Source: an uncultured Oscillospiraceae bacterium (GTDB taxonomy: Bacteria > Bacillota > Clostridia > Oscillospirales > Ruminococcaceae). Taken from it: 64,000 nucleotides of DNA. Of this stretch, positions 16,810 to 24,947 are shown piece after piece (position 1 is the first letter of the stretch; each line of letters starts with the position of its first letter). A model generated the notes under the pieces. The model had not been told where the DNA came from. It saw nothing but the letters and a program-made list of their open reading frames with translations, and did not search any database. Location: NCBI GenBank assembly GCA_934462925.1, contig CAKSIT010000007.1, positions 85,094-149,093 of the forward strand, in the 5' to 3' direction. Both the position numbers and the translations under genes were made by a program.

Positions 16810-17778
16810 TTATGCGTTTTTGCCGTCCTTGCCGCTGTCGAACGTGATAGCGTCTGGGATAGCGTTGCGGCTGTCCTCCTTGGAAAGGAAGGTGGTGTTG
16901 ACGTAGCCCTGAATGATAGCGCCGTCGGTTACCGCGATAGTGGAGGCGTTGATGTCGCCGAATACTATGGCATCGCGCTTAAGCTCCGCCTTGCCCGCGA
17001 TATCAAGCTTGCCCCTTATTCTGCCGTTTATGTCGGCGTACTGGCTGGAAAGGTCACCTATAAGGATAGTGTCGCGGTCCATGCGCATACGTCCCTTAAG
17101 CGAGATGTTGCCCTGCATTGCCGCGGAAGCCATGCCCGCGTTGTTGCAGGTGATGTCGCCGACAACCTTGCCCGTCATGTCGATATTGCGCGTTGTTTCT
17201 ATGTTGCCCTTAATGTTGCCGTCTATTTGCATATTTGCAAGGGAGCGCACATTTCCGTCGATTATCGTGTTCTTGGATATAACGGTAACCTCGTCGGTCT
17301 GGTCGGAGGGCTGGGGCGCTTCGTTGTCGCCTGCGCTCGGCGGTACAAATCCGCCGCCGCCAAAGCCGCTGTTGGCGTTGTAGCCCGTATTCCCCTGCGG
17401 CGCGTAGGGCGGCGGGGTGAACGTACTCTGCGGGCGCGCTGCGGTCTGTGCCGCGCCTGCTGCGGGCGCGGGCTGAGCCTGCGGCGCTTCGGTGCGGTAG
17501 TAGGGCGTTTCAAGCGGAACGCCTGCGACGTTCGTATCCTGCAAGGGCGGCTGTACGGGCGGCACGGGCGGCACGGGCGCTGCCTGCTGCGCGGGCTGCT
17601 GTACAGGCGCGGGCGCAGGCTGAGCTGCGGGCGGCACGGGAGGCACGGGCGCTGCCGCGCTCTGTCTCAGATACCCGTCAAGCTCGGACGGCTGAGCGGG
17701 TGCTGCGGGCTGTTCGTCCTGCCCGTCCTTTTTCCACAGCTCTTTTACCGCTTGTGAAAAGTTGTCCTTTATACTCAT
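16810..17778 (-). CDS. Bactofilin with long Pro/Ala/Gln-rich N-terminus
   Basis: The protein has 322 residues. Residues about 20-160 are low-complexity and rich in Pro, Ala and Gln (runs such as PVPPVPPAAQPAPAPVQQP). Residues about 165-305 are a bactofilin domain (polymer-forming cytoskeletal, DUF583): VISKNTIIDGNVRS, MQIDGNIKGNIETT, GKVVGDITCNN and GKLDIAGKAELKRDAIVFGD, the short repeats of the triangular beta-helix. Bactofilins polymerise without nucleotide and scaffold envelope enzymes. Its neighbours are a polysaccharide deacetylase (31 bp upstream) and the unknown membrane protein, which supports a cell-envelope scaffold role. The long disordered N-terminus is unusual; most bactofilins have short tails. 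Confidence 0.9.
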   Translation of the reverse strand: MSIKDNFSQAVKELWKKDGQDEQPAAPAQPSELDGYLRQSAAAPVPPVPPAAQPAPAPVQQPAQQAAPVPPVPPVQPPLQDTNVAGVPLETPYYRTEAPQAQPAPAAGAAQTAARPQSTFTPPPYAPQGNTGYNANSGFGGGGFVPPSAGDNEAPQPSDQTDEVTVISKNTIIDGNVRSLANMQIDGNIKGNIETTRNIDMTGKVVGDITCNNAGMASAAMQGNISLKGRMRMDRDTILIGDLSSQYADINGRIRGKLDIAGKAELKRDAIVFGDINASTIAVTDGAIIQGYVNTTFLSKEDSRNAIPDAITFDSGKDGKNA

Positions 17779-17809
17779 TTGTGAGATTCCTTTCTACGGC
17801 GTTCCTTTT

Positions 17810-18907
17810 TTACGCGTACGGCCCTATGAACTGAACGGGGCGCGTGTCGTCGTTTATCCTGTCGAGCTTATAGCCCTCGACTGTAAGTACGTTAAGTATA
17901 TCCTCAAGCACCAGCACGGTAGTGAGGTGCGGTTCGGAATCGTGCATAAGCACCACGGAGCGGTAATTGCCCGCTATGTCCTGCGGAACGCTGTTGTACA
18001 TATCCGTCCATGTAGCGCCGCCCGCGTCGCGGCTGTCAACGTTCCAGTCGAAATATCTGAAGCCGCGGCGGGTCATTTCCTTTATTATGTCGTCGCGGGT
18101 GGCTTCGTTAAAGTCGTTTTTGCTGCCGCCGGGGAAGCGGAAAATCTGCGTTTTAACGCCGGTGGCCTCGTAAACGATGTTCCACGCTTCGTTAAAGTCC
18201 GCAAGGAACGCTTCTGTCGAGGCGTATATTTTGTTGTAGTCGTGCGAGGCGCTGTGAACGCCTATCGCGTGTCCCTCGTTCACTATCGCGCGCATAAGCT
18301 CATAGCACTCGTCCGTGCGGGAGGGTACTACAAAGAACGTAGCCTTTGCGCCGAACTTTTTAAGGTAGCTCAGCACCGCGTAGGTGTTCTGCGACGGGCC
18401 GTCGTCGAACGTGAGGTACACCGTCCCCTCCTCGCGCACCATGTCGGCTTCCGCGGGGGAGGATACGTACATATCCTCGTAAAGCGCGGCGTACGGGCTT
18501 TCGGGCTCTGCCGCCTGCTCTGTCTGCGCGGACTGCGCGGACTGCGCGCTCTCCCCGCTCTCCCCGCTCTCGCCGCTTTCGGCGCTTTCGGCGGCGGCAG
18601 GGGTTTGTCCGTTATCCTGCGGCGCAAAAACGCCGTTCTTCTCGTTTATATAGGAAATAAGCTCCTCGTCTGAAAAACCGCTTTTGCTGTACAGCTCGTA
18701 AAAACCCTCTATAGTGTCCTGCTTTTCCGTGAACACCTGCGCCACAAGCTTCGCTCTTTCCGCTTCCTGCCGCGCTTCCTCTACTTTGGAGGAGCTTTTC
18801 CACAGCAGAACGCCGAAAACAACGCACAGCACAAGCGGCGCAAAGAAGATTACTGCAAGCACCGATTTAATCAGCACCTTGAAAAATTCAACGCTGCCAA
18901 ATCGCAT
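17810..18907 (-). CDS. Membrane-anchored polysaccharide deacetylase (NodB domain)
   Basis: The protein has 365 residues. One membrane helix lies at about 10-34 (SVLAVIFFAPLVLCVVFGVLLW), then a coiled-coil stretch, then a Ser/Glu/Gln/Ala linker with short repeats (ESGESGES, AQSAQSAQ) at about 105-130. Residues about 160-350 are a NodB homology domain: TFDDGPS (catalytic and metal Asp pair), HSASH (the H-x3-H metal site) and RFPGGS. Family role: metal-dependent N-deacetylation of peptidoglycan GlcNAc/MurNAc or another wall glycan outside the membrane. It is the first gene of the transcript that continues through bactofilin into the ATP synthase genes. AGAGGT precedes the ATG. Confidence 0.92.
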   Translation of the reverse strand: MRFGSVEFFKVLIKSVLAVIFFAPLVLCVVFGVLLWKSSSKVEEARQEAERAKLVAQVFTEKQDTIEGFYELYSKSGFSDEELISYINEKNGVFAPQDNGQTPAAAESAESGESGESGESAQSAQSAQTEQAAEPESPYAALYEDMYVSSPAEADMVREEGTVYLTFDDGPSQNTYAVLSYLKKFGAKATFFVVPSRTDECYELMRAIVNEGHAIGVHSASHDYNKIYASTEAFLADFNEAWNIVYEATGVKTQIFRFPGGSKNDFNEATRDDIIKEMTRRGFRYFDWNVDSRDAGGATWTDMYNSVPQDIAGNYRSVVLMHDSEPHLTTVLVLEDILNVLTVEGYKLDRINDDTRPVQFIGPYA

Positions 18908-18971
18908 CTGTAAACCTCTTTTGAAGATTAGTATATAAAACTAAGAAATGTGAATCATTCTCTATTCTTTA

Positions 18972-19000
18972 ATAATACTATAAATACGCTCTTTTGTCAA
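18972..19000 (-). promoter_or_regulatory. Promoter of the deacetylase-bactofilin-atp operon
   Basis: Minus strand TTGACA (18995-19000), 17-bp spacer, TATTAT (18972-18977), giving a leader of about 60 bases before 18907. No equally good promoter is visible in the short gaps (31, 24 and 4 bp, and a 1-bp overlap) down to atpB, so this may drive the ATP synthase genes. Confidence 0.8.
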
Positions 19001-19080
19001 TAGCAACTGCGCGACAAACCAAAATAAATAACGTAAATTCCACACATATGCGAAAAAATGAGTGCGAATATTTGTACACA

Positions 19081-19124
19081 AATAACAAAAGCCCGCCGCG
19101 GCCATTAAAGGCGGCGCGGCGGGA
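19081..19124 (-). terminator. Terminator of the cyclophilin gene
   Basis: CCCGCCGCG (19092-19100) and CGCGGCGGG (19115-19123) form a 9-bp GC stem with a 14-base loop, followed on the minus strand by CTTTTGTTATT. It ends the cyclophilin transcript before the deacetylase promoter. Confidence 0.85.
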
Positions 19125-19134
19125 GCGGTTTACG

Positions 19135-19608
19135 TTATTCCGCGATATAAACCCGCTTCATGCGGATATCGTTCAGGGGGCGGTCGTTGTAATCCGTGCG
19201 GGCGGAGGCTATCTCGTCAACGGCGTCCATGCCGTCTACCACGCGCCCGAACGCCGCGTACTGCCCGTCGAGGAACGTGGAATCCTTATGCACGATAAAG
19301 AACTGGCTGGAAGCGGAGTTGAAGTCCTGCGCTCTCGCCATGGAGATAACGCCGCGCGCGTGGCTCAGCGGGTTTTTCACGCCGTTTACGGCGAACTCGC
19401 CCTTTATCTTGTTCTTAGCGCCGCCCATGCCCGTGCCTGTGGGGTCGCCGCCCTGAATCATGAAGTCCTTTATTACACGGTGGAAAATCAGCCCGTCGTA
19501 AAAGCCGTCCTTAACCAGCGCGAGGAAGTTCTCGCAGGTGAGGGGCGCTGCCGCGGGGTCAAGCTCTACGCTTATCTGCTTTCCGTTTTCAAGTTCGATT
19601 ATAACCAT
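19135..19608 (-). CDS. Cyclophilin-type peptidyl-prolyl cis-trans isomerase
   Basis: The protein has 157 residues with no signal peptide, so it is cytoplasmic. Cyclophilin core blocks are visible: PLTCENFLALVKDGFYDGLIFHRVIKDFMIQGGDPTGTG (catalytic Arg in FHRV; given as landmarks), GVISMARA, SASSQFFI and AFGRVVDGMDAVD. It speeds cis-trans isomerisation of X-Pro bonds in folding proteins. It is transcribed alone from the promoter at 19662-19690 and ends in a strong terminator. AAAGGAAAA precedes the ATG. Confidence 0.95.
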   Translation of the reverse strand: MVIIELENGKQISVELDPAAAPLTCENFLALVKDGFYDGLIFHRVIKDFMIQGGDPTGTGMGGAKNKIKGEFAVNGVKNPLSHARGVISMARAQDFNSASSQFFIVHKDSTFLDGQYAAFGRVVDGMDAVDEIASARTDYNDRPLNDIRMKRVYIAE

Positions 19609-19661
19609 ATCTTTTTTCCTTTCGTCATGCGGCGCGTTTGAGAATCTGCGCCGTTTTTGCT

Positions 19662-19690
19662 ATTATACACCATTTCTCCGCAAAAGTCAA
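19662..19690 (-). promoter_or_regulatory. Promoter of the cyclophilin gene
   Basis: Minus strand TTGACT (19685-19690), 17-bp spacer, TATAAT (19662-19667). The -35 box overlaps the last codons of queT. Confidence 0.8.
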
Positions 19691-20208
19691 TCGGCGTTCA
19701 TGGGCTTTTTGCGCGGGTGCTTCTGCGAGCCTATAACGCGCATGAATACCGCGCTGCGCTCGAGCGCGAGCTTGAACAGCAGCGTACCCGCAGCGATAAC
19801 GCAAAGCTCGCCCAGCGCCACAGAACCCATGCTGAACCACAGCGGCTCTCCGCACAAAAACAGCTCGAACCCGACTATTATGCCGTTTGAAAGCACAGGC
19901 AGCAGCGCTGCGAGCCATATGTTCTTCACATAAAACATCGGGAATACCGCGGCAGCCGTTGCAAACGTGCCGAAGATAATGTCGTACAGGCCGAACGGGC
20001 TGAACAGGTTTGCAATAAAGCACCCCAGCGTAAGCGCGGGCGCGTAGCTGCGGCGGTAAAAGCACAGCAGCACCAGCATTTCGGACAGGCGCAGCTGCAC
20101 AGCGCCGTAGGACAGCGGCTGTATTGCAAGGGTGAGCGCGGCGTAAAGCGCCGCCACGAGCGCCATTCGGGCAAGCTCTGCGAGGTTGGTCTTATTTTTT
20201 TCGGGCAT
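19687..20208 (-). CDS. queT: QueT-family queuosine precursor transporter (ECF S component)
   Basis: The protein has 173 residues and five or six membrane helices. The block LAIQPLSYGAVQLRLSEMLVLLCFY near the N-terminus and ANLFSPFGLYDIIFGTFAT are typical of the QueT family. Family role: membrane S component that binds a queuosine precursor (preQ1 or related base) and works with the shared ECF energy module, which is not encoded here. A preQ1-I riboswitch lies directly upstream and covers its ribosome site, which independently supports the substrate. It is transcribed alone. Confidence 0.92.
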   Translation of the reverse strand: MPEKNKTNLAELARMALVAALYAALTLAIQPLSYGAVQLRLSEMLVLLCFYRRSYAPALTLGCFIANLFSPFGLYDIIFGTFATAAAVFPMFYVKNIWLAALLPVLSNGIIVGFELFLCGEPLWFSMGSVALGELCVIAAGTLLFKLALERSAVFMRVIGSQKHPRKKPMNAD

Positions 20209-20215
20209 AAAAAAA

Positions 20216-20255
20216 CTCCTTGTTTTTTAACGGTGGTTAGCAAAGACAACACCGT
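20216..20255 (-). promoter_or_regulatory. PreQ1-I riboswitch controlling queT translation
   Basis: On the minus strand ACGGTG and CACCGT form the stem around a 14-base loop ending GCTAAC, followed by the A-rich tail TTAAAAAACAAGGAG. The tail closely matches the Thermoanaerobacter tengcongensis preQ1-I aptamer (TTAACAAAACAAGG). Its end is the AGGAG ribosome site of queT, so ligand binding should block translation. Identified by eye from the consensus. Confidence 0.85.
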
Positions 20256-20285
20256 ATTAAATTTTTAGGCTGTTCGCCGCAAATC

Positions 20286-20314
20286 ATTATAGCACATCTT
20301 CTGCAAAAAATCAA
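20286..20314 (-). promoter_or_regulatory. Promoter of queT
   Basis: Minus strand TTGATT (20309-20314), 17-bp spacer ending TGC, TATAAT (20286-20291), about 30 bp before the riboswitch stem. Confidence 0.75.
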
Positions 20315-20332
20315 CCCCCAAAAGGGGGCGGC
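20303..20332 (-). terminator. Terminator after the DUF58 gene
   Basis: CGCCCCCTTTTGGGGG followed by TTGATTTTTT on the minus strand, right after the DUF58 stop at 20341. The T-run doubles as the -35 region of the queT promoter. Confidence 0.6.
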
Positions 20333-20340
20333 GCGCGTTT

Positions 20341-21288
20341 TTACACGGCGCAAACGCGCACCTGCCCGTCAAGGGATATCATTACATCGGCTTCGGCGGT
20401 CTGCGGCTCGCCCTCTCCGCCGAAGCGCTCCTGCGAGAGCCACTCGCGCAGCCGCTCGAGGGTCTGCGGGCTGCCCGCGCTGAAGCTGCCCGCGCCGTGA
20501 ATAATGCGCACGCTGCCGCCGCGCCCCACGATTTCGCGCGCAAGGGCGAACGCCACGTCCGCGCTTCGCGGACGGGCGGACGGCTCTATGCCGATAGTGG
20601 TTTCAGCAAAGCCGCCCGATTCGTAAAGGCGCACCATAAGCTCGCCGCGCTTTGCGGAGAGCTTGTAGTTTATGCTGCGCAGCGGGTCGCCCGCGGTATA
20701 GGGGCGGTGTTCGCACCCGGGCAGACCGTTTGTAAGGGACATAACGCCGTCCTCTACCTCCTCGCTTTCGTTGGGGAGCGTAGACGGGCGCACCTCCGGG
20801 CCGCTGTAGTCTATGTACGCGGGCAGCACGGGGATAAGCGCGGGTTCTGCCGCGGCGAGCGCGCGCTTTGCCCTGAGCGTTACAAGCGACATAAAGTCCG
20901 CCGCCCATATATGCGACGGGCGCAGCTCGCACAGCCCGCTGTCGGGCATTTTAAGGCGCAGCACGCGCGTGTTCTCGCTTTTGAAAAGAAGCGGCATATC
21001 CACGAGCAGCGTCTGCTTTTCAAAGTATACCATGACGAACGGTATAAAGCACGCGCCAGTTTTGCGCACGGTTATCTGTATTTCGGCGTCCTCGCCGTTC
21101 GATACCTCGCCCGAAAGGTTCTTTACCTCTACCGCAAAATGGTTGAGCGATACCGCGCAGCTTATAACGGAAGCCGCCGCAGCGCCTGTTATCGCGTAAA
21201 TCACCGCCCAGCCCATGCTGCCGTTTATGTAGAGCATGAAAAGCGCCGCGAATGCCAGCGCCTGAATATACCCCAGAGTATGCTTCAT
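20341..21288 (-). CDS. DUF58 domain membrane protein
   Basis: The protein has 315 residues: two N-terminal membrane helices (about 8-47), a beta-rich middle and the DUF58 signature HRPYTAGDPLRSINYKLSAKR near residue 195-215. A von Willebrand-like C-terminal part follows. Its start ATG overlaps the stop of the transglutaminase gene (ATGA), so the two are translationally coupled. In many bacteria DUF58 genes pair with a MoxR ATPase and a TgpA transglutaminase; here the MoxR gene is absent from the window. The function of the set is unproven; an envelope or secreted-peptide role is often suggested. Confidence 0.9.
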   Translation of the reverse strand: MKHTLGYIQALAFAALFMLYINGSMGWAVIYAITGAAAASVISCAVSLNHFAVEVKNLSGEVSNGEDAEIQITVRKTGACFIPFVMVYFEKQTLLVDMPLLFKSENTRVLRLKMPDSGLCELRPSHIWAADFMSLVTLRAKRALAAAEPALIPVLPAYIDYSGPEVRPSTLPNESEEVEDGVMSLTNGLPGCEHRPYTAGDPLRSINYKLSAKRGELMVRLYESGGFAETTIGIEPSARPRSADVAFALAREIVGRGGSVRIIHGAGSFSAGSPQTLERLREWLSQERFGGEGEPQTAEADVMISLDGQVRVCAV

Positions 21289-23492
21289 CTGCCGAGCCTC
21301 CTTTTCATAGCGTAAGCGCGCTTGTAGTCGGCGTAGAGCGCGTCGGGGTCTGCGCCGTCGTCGCCGCTGTAGAACAGCGCGTTGAACGCCGCTTCAAGGC
21401 GCGCGGCTTCCTCGGGCATACCCAGCGCGCCGCTTATTGCAGCGCACACCTCGCCCACGGTAGCGCTCTCGGCGCTGCGCCCGCTTATCCTGCACGACAG
21501 TCGCCTGAGCGCCCCGTACAGTCTTACAAGCCTGTCCTGCCTGCTTCCAAAGCGGAACGCTGCGCGAAACCACGCCTCGGCAAGCCTGCGGCGGAAAATC
21601 ACGGCAAGCACCGCCAGCGCAAGCGCGGCGCACAGCGCGATAACAAGCGCCGTTCTTCCCGCGCCCGTGTCCGCCTGCGCGGGTTCGGCGTAAAGCGTGC
21701 CGTCCACCGTAAGCCAACCGTAGCCGTTTATGTAGACCGAGGCCCACGCGTGGGTCTGCTCGTCTGTCACGTAAAACAGCCCGTCCTCGCCGCGTATGTC
21801 CTCGGAGAGCGCGTAGCCCTCGGTGTAGCGCGCGGTAAGCCCGGCAGCGCGCGCCAGCAGCACGCTTGCCGTCGCAAAGTCGCTGCATATGCCGCGCCTG
21901 CTTTTGAATATAAAGTAGTCCGCTTCTGCGAGCGCGGGTACGAAGTCCTTGTCGTAAACAAAGCCCGCCTCGCCGAACCATCTCTCGATAGCGAGCGCTT
22001 TTTCGTAGTCCGTATACAGCCCGTCCGTTATTTCTGCGGCAAGCCGCCTTATCTCGTCGGTAACGCCGCCGCTGTCCGCGCCGTAGCTGCCGCGGTATCT
22101 GCGCGCGTCGTTGTATTCCTGCAAATACGCGGTATACTGCGAGGCGGTTATAACGTCTCCGTAGTACGCCGCTTCTATAAGAGTTCTGTAGCCTATGTCG
22201 TCAAGCGCGTTTATAAGGCTTAGGTTCGGCTCGTCGGCGTAATAGCTTATTTTGTAGCCCGTGTATTCGGGCATATCCGCCTCGGTGAATATCTCGTCGG
22301 AGCTTGTGCGGTAGGTGGTCATGCCGGCGGGGGCTTCTACCTTAAAAGTGCGCTCGGGGTGGAGAATAACGGCGACGGACGAGCCGTCCATGCTCTTTAT
22401 GTACGCCTTTTCGGTCTGCCCGCTGTATGCGCGCACGCCGTCGGTGGAGTATTCAAGCTCCGCGAGAGCGTCGGCGTATTCGGTAAACCCGCCGTCGTCG
22501 AGCGCTGTTTTAAGGTCGCTTGCAAGGTCGCCGAAGTCCGTCCATACGGCGTCGGTCTGCCATGAGGGGTAGCCGCGGCGCGACTCGGAGTTGTACCAGC
22601 CGTCGCTGCCGCCGTACTCGTCAAAGCACCAGCGCTTGAGCAGCAGCGGGCGCTTCGCGTCCACGGTAAACAGCAGCTTGCCCTGCGCTTCGTTGCCGCC
22701 CCTGTTTACGGTGGAGTTTGAAGCGAAGTTCGTAAGTCCCGCGGACAGCTGGCGGTAGCCGCCCGCAGGCGCGGAAAGCTTGTCAAGTTCGTCTGCGCGG
22801 GGCGTTTCGCTGCTGCGCGGAATAATAACAAGCAGCGCTGCAAGCACACCGCCGGCTGCAAGTATCGCGGCAAGGCGCTGGCGCTTCGCGTCGGGCGCGG
22901 TTTCGTGGCGTACGGCGCTCGGCGGCTCTCTGCGCGCAACGCCCGCGGCGGTCGTTATGTACCCCGCCGCAATTATTATCAGTATCCACTCGGGTATTCC
23001 GCCCGCGGTCCTCGCCGAAAGAATAAGCGGGATAAACGCAGGCAGAAGCAGCATTCCCGGGCGCGGGTTGTATATCACGGAGTAGCTTGTTACAAACGAT
23101 ATGATAAGGCTGAAATCAAGCGCCGCCTGAATCGCATAGCCGAAGTTAAAGAACGACGACGATGTGAATATAAAGTCCATGAGCGACTTTTCGTTAAACG
23201 GCTCTACAAAATACGAGATATAGCCGTTAAGCAGCACCGCCAGCACGATTACCGCAGACAGCCCTACAGCGCCGCAGACCTTGCGCTTTGCCTGCGCCCC
23301 GCTTTTGAAAAGCGCGAACAGCAGCGCAAGCCCGCAGGTAAGCACGCTCATTATAACGGTGAACAGCGCCATCTGCGAGCGGCACAGCACGTACATAAGC
23401 CCTGCGGATATGCCGAAAAGGTATATCATCAGCGGGACGAGCTGCGCTCCCGCGAAAACGGAGCGCTCTCTCTTTGGTTTTTCAAGCTTCAT
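21285..23492 (-). CDS. Membrane transglutaminase-like protein (TgpA type)
   Basis: The protein has 735 residues. About six membrane helices occupy residues 15-210; a large outside domain follows, then one helix (about 612-632) and a cytoplasmic DUF4129-like tail. The transglutaminase core has all three catalytic residues: Cys in SRRGICSDFATAS, His in TDEQTHAWASV and Asp in LTVDGTLY. Family role: outside-facing transglutaminase or protease of unknown substrate. The gene starts 11 bp inside the end of the rRNA methyltransferase gene without a clear ribosome site and overlaps DUF58 by 4 bp. Confidence 0.9.
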   Translation of the reverse strand: MKLEKPKRERSVFAGAQLVPLMIYLFGISAGLMYVLCRSQMALFTVIMSVLTCGLALLFALFKSGAQAKRKVCGAVGLSAVIVLAVLLNGYISYFVEPFNEKSLMDFIFTSSSFFNFGYAIQAALDFSLIISFVTSYSVIYNPRPGMLLLPAFIPLILSARTAGGIPEWILIIIAAGYITTAAGVARREPPSAVRHETAPDAKRQRLAAILAAGGVLAALLVIIPRSSETPRADELDKLSAPAGGYRQLSAGLTNFASNSTVNRGGNEAQGKLLFTVDAKRPLLLKRWCFDEYGGSDGWYNSESRRGYPSWQTDAVWTDFGDLASDLKTALDDGGFTEYADALAELEYSTDGVRAYSGQTEKAYIKSMDGSSVAVILHPERTFKVEAPAGMTTYRTSSDEIFTEADMPEYTGYKISYYADEPNLSLINALDDIGYRTLIEAAYYGDVITASQYTAYLQEYNDARRYRGSYGADSGGVTDEIRRLAAEITDGLYTDYEKALAIERWFGEAGFVYDKDFVPALAEADYFIFKSRRGICSDFATASVLLARAAGLTARYTEGYALSEDIRGEDGLFYVTDEQTHAWASVYINGYGWLTVDGTLYAEPAQADTGAGRTALVIALCAALALAVLAVIFRRRLAEAWFRAAFRFGSRQDRLVRLYGALRRLSCRISGRSAESATVGEVCAAISGALGMPEEAARLEAAFNALFYSGDDGADPDALYADYKRAYAMKRRLGR

Positions 23493-24609
23493 TTTTATAA
23501 TAAGAATACAGTCGGCAGAGCATCATTCCGTTGTAGAGCTTTCGGTTCTTGTCTGCCTTCCTGCCGAAAAGCTCCTCGAATTCCTCGTCGGGGGTTATAA
23601 CGTAAAGCTGCGAGCCGTCAAGCGGCAGCAGCGCGCGCCCCATTTCGCGGTATATCTCCTGCGCCTGCTCCTTTTCAAGCAGGCGTTCGCCGTAGGGCGG
23701 GTTGGTGATAAGCTTTACCGCCTGCGCGGGCGGCGCGTAGTCTTTTATTGCGCGGGTCTGCGCGGAGATGTAAGCGGATACCCCCGCTTTCTTTGCGTTT
23801 TCAAGGGTAAGGCGCACGCACTCGGGGTCGATATCGAAGCCCACCGCGGTGAACTGCGCGTCGCTGCGTATCGCCTCGCGGGCTTCCTCGCGCGCCTGCC
23901 GCCACAGCTTTTCGGGCAGAAAGCCGAGCGCTTCCCCCGCGAAGCTCCTGCGAAGCCCCGGGGCTATGCCGAGCGCCTTGTACGCGGCTTCTATAAGCAG
24001 CGTACCCGAGCCGCAGAACGGGTCGCAGACAATCTCGCCCGCGCGCACCCTTGCAAGGTCGATTATGCCCGCCGCGAGCGTTTCCTTTATCGGCGCGGCG
24101 TTGCTTTCCCTGCGGTAGCCGCGCTTGTGCAGCCCCTCGCCGCTGGTGTCCAGCATTATCGTGCATACGTCTTTCATAAGCGAAAAGCGAATCTGGCAGC
24201 GCGCACCTGTTTCGGGCAGGGAGCTTACGCCGTAAGCGCGCATAAGGTTCATTGCCATTGCCTTTTTTATGCTGCGCTGGCACGCGGGTATGCTGGTGAG
24301 CTTGGAGTTTAGCGAATAGCCCGTGTTCGGGAACGCGTCCCCGCGCCCGATGAACTCGGACAGCGGCAGCGCGCGCACGCCCTCGAAAAGCTCGTCGAAC
24401 GTCGCCGCGCGGAACTGCCCCAGCACCACGCACACGCGCTCCGCAACGGAAAGCGTTATGTTCGCGCGGGCGCAGAGCGCGGCGTCGCCGCTGAACTGCA
24501 CGCTGCCGTCGGATACGGCGACGTCCTGCGCGCCAAGGCGCTTTATTTCAAAGGAGAGCGTTTTTTCAAGCCCGAAGTGACAGGGGGCGATATAGCGATA
24601 TGTCGTCAT
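23482..24609 (-). CDS. THUMP-domain RNA guanine-N2/adenine methyltransferase (RlmL/YpsC type)
   Basis: The protein has 375 residues from the ATG at 24609 (GAGGT eight bases upstream). A ferredoxin-like/THUMP part covers about residues 1-155, and a Rossmann methyltransferase follows with CDPFCGSGTLLIEAAY (SAM motif I) and ITNPPYGERL (NPPY catalytic motif). Single-domain homologues in Firmicutes correspond to the N-terminal half of E. coli RlmL and methylate 23S rRNA; tRNA modification is an alternative. It is the first gene of an overlapping three-gene run with the transglutaminase and DUF58 genes, to which it has no obvious functional link. Confidence 0.9.
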   Translation of the reverse strand: MTTYRYIAPCHFGLEKTLSFEIKRLGAQDVAVSDGSVQFSGDAALCARANITLSVAERVCVVLGQFRAATFDELFEGVRALPLSEFIGRGDAFPNTGYSLNSKLTSIPACQRSIKKAMAMNLMRAYGVSSLPETGARCQIRFSLMKDVCTIMLDTSGEGLHKRGYRRESNAAPIKETLAAGIIDLARVRAGEIVCDPFCGSGTLLIEAAYKALGIAPGLRRSFAGEALGFLPEKLWRQAREEAREAIRSDAQFTAVGFDIDPECVRLTLENAKKAGVSAYISAQTRAIKDYAPPAQAVKLITNPPYGERLLEKEQAQEIYREMGRALLPLDGSQLYVITPDEEFEELFGRKADKNRKLYNGMMLCRLYSYYKNEA

Positions 24610-24641
24610 TTTATACCTCGTAATTACTAAGTGATAATACA

Positions 24642-24671
24642 ATTATAACACATTACAGGGCAATAGTGCAA
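24642..24671 (-). promoter_or_regulatory. Promoter of the methyltransferase-transglutaminase-DUF58 operon
   Basis: Minus strand TTGCAC (24666-24671), 18-bp spacer, TATAAT (24642-24647), 33 bp before the ATG at 24609. Confidence 0.65.
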
Positions 24672-24778
24672 TACCTGCGGCAAATATTGCGATATTTTAA
24701 TGTTTGTGAAAACTGCACATAAAAAACGTGTTAAATTCGTTTGATTTCTCCAAAATAAAGTGCTTGATTCAAAACTTG

Positions 24779-24807
24779 TTGCAAAAAAATAAAAAGTAAG
24801 ATATAAT
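24779..24807 (+). promoter_or_regulatory. Promoter of pgi
   Basis: TTGCAA (24779-24784), 17-bp spacer, TATAAT (24802-24807). The predicted leader to the ATG at 24948 is about 134 bases and contains GAGTAC (24815-24820) complementary to GTACTC (24889-24894), so it can fold; no known riboswitch class was recognised in it. Confidence 0.75.
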
Positions 24808-24947
24808 ATACTCAGAGTACGTCCGATGCTATGCCATATTTGCGCAGCGTCCGCACGGCTGATATGAATGGGGCGCGCGCCGCCCGCGGTACTCGGTACA
24901 GGGAAAGAACATAGAACGGCGCGCAGCTGAAAGGAGAACACGTTAAA

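Noticed and set aside
24814..24947. Known riboswitch in the pgi leader
   Set aside because: A GAGTAC/GTACTC pairing is possible but no known aptamer core was recognised.
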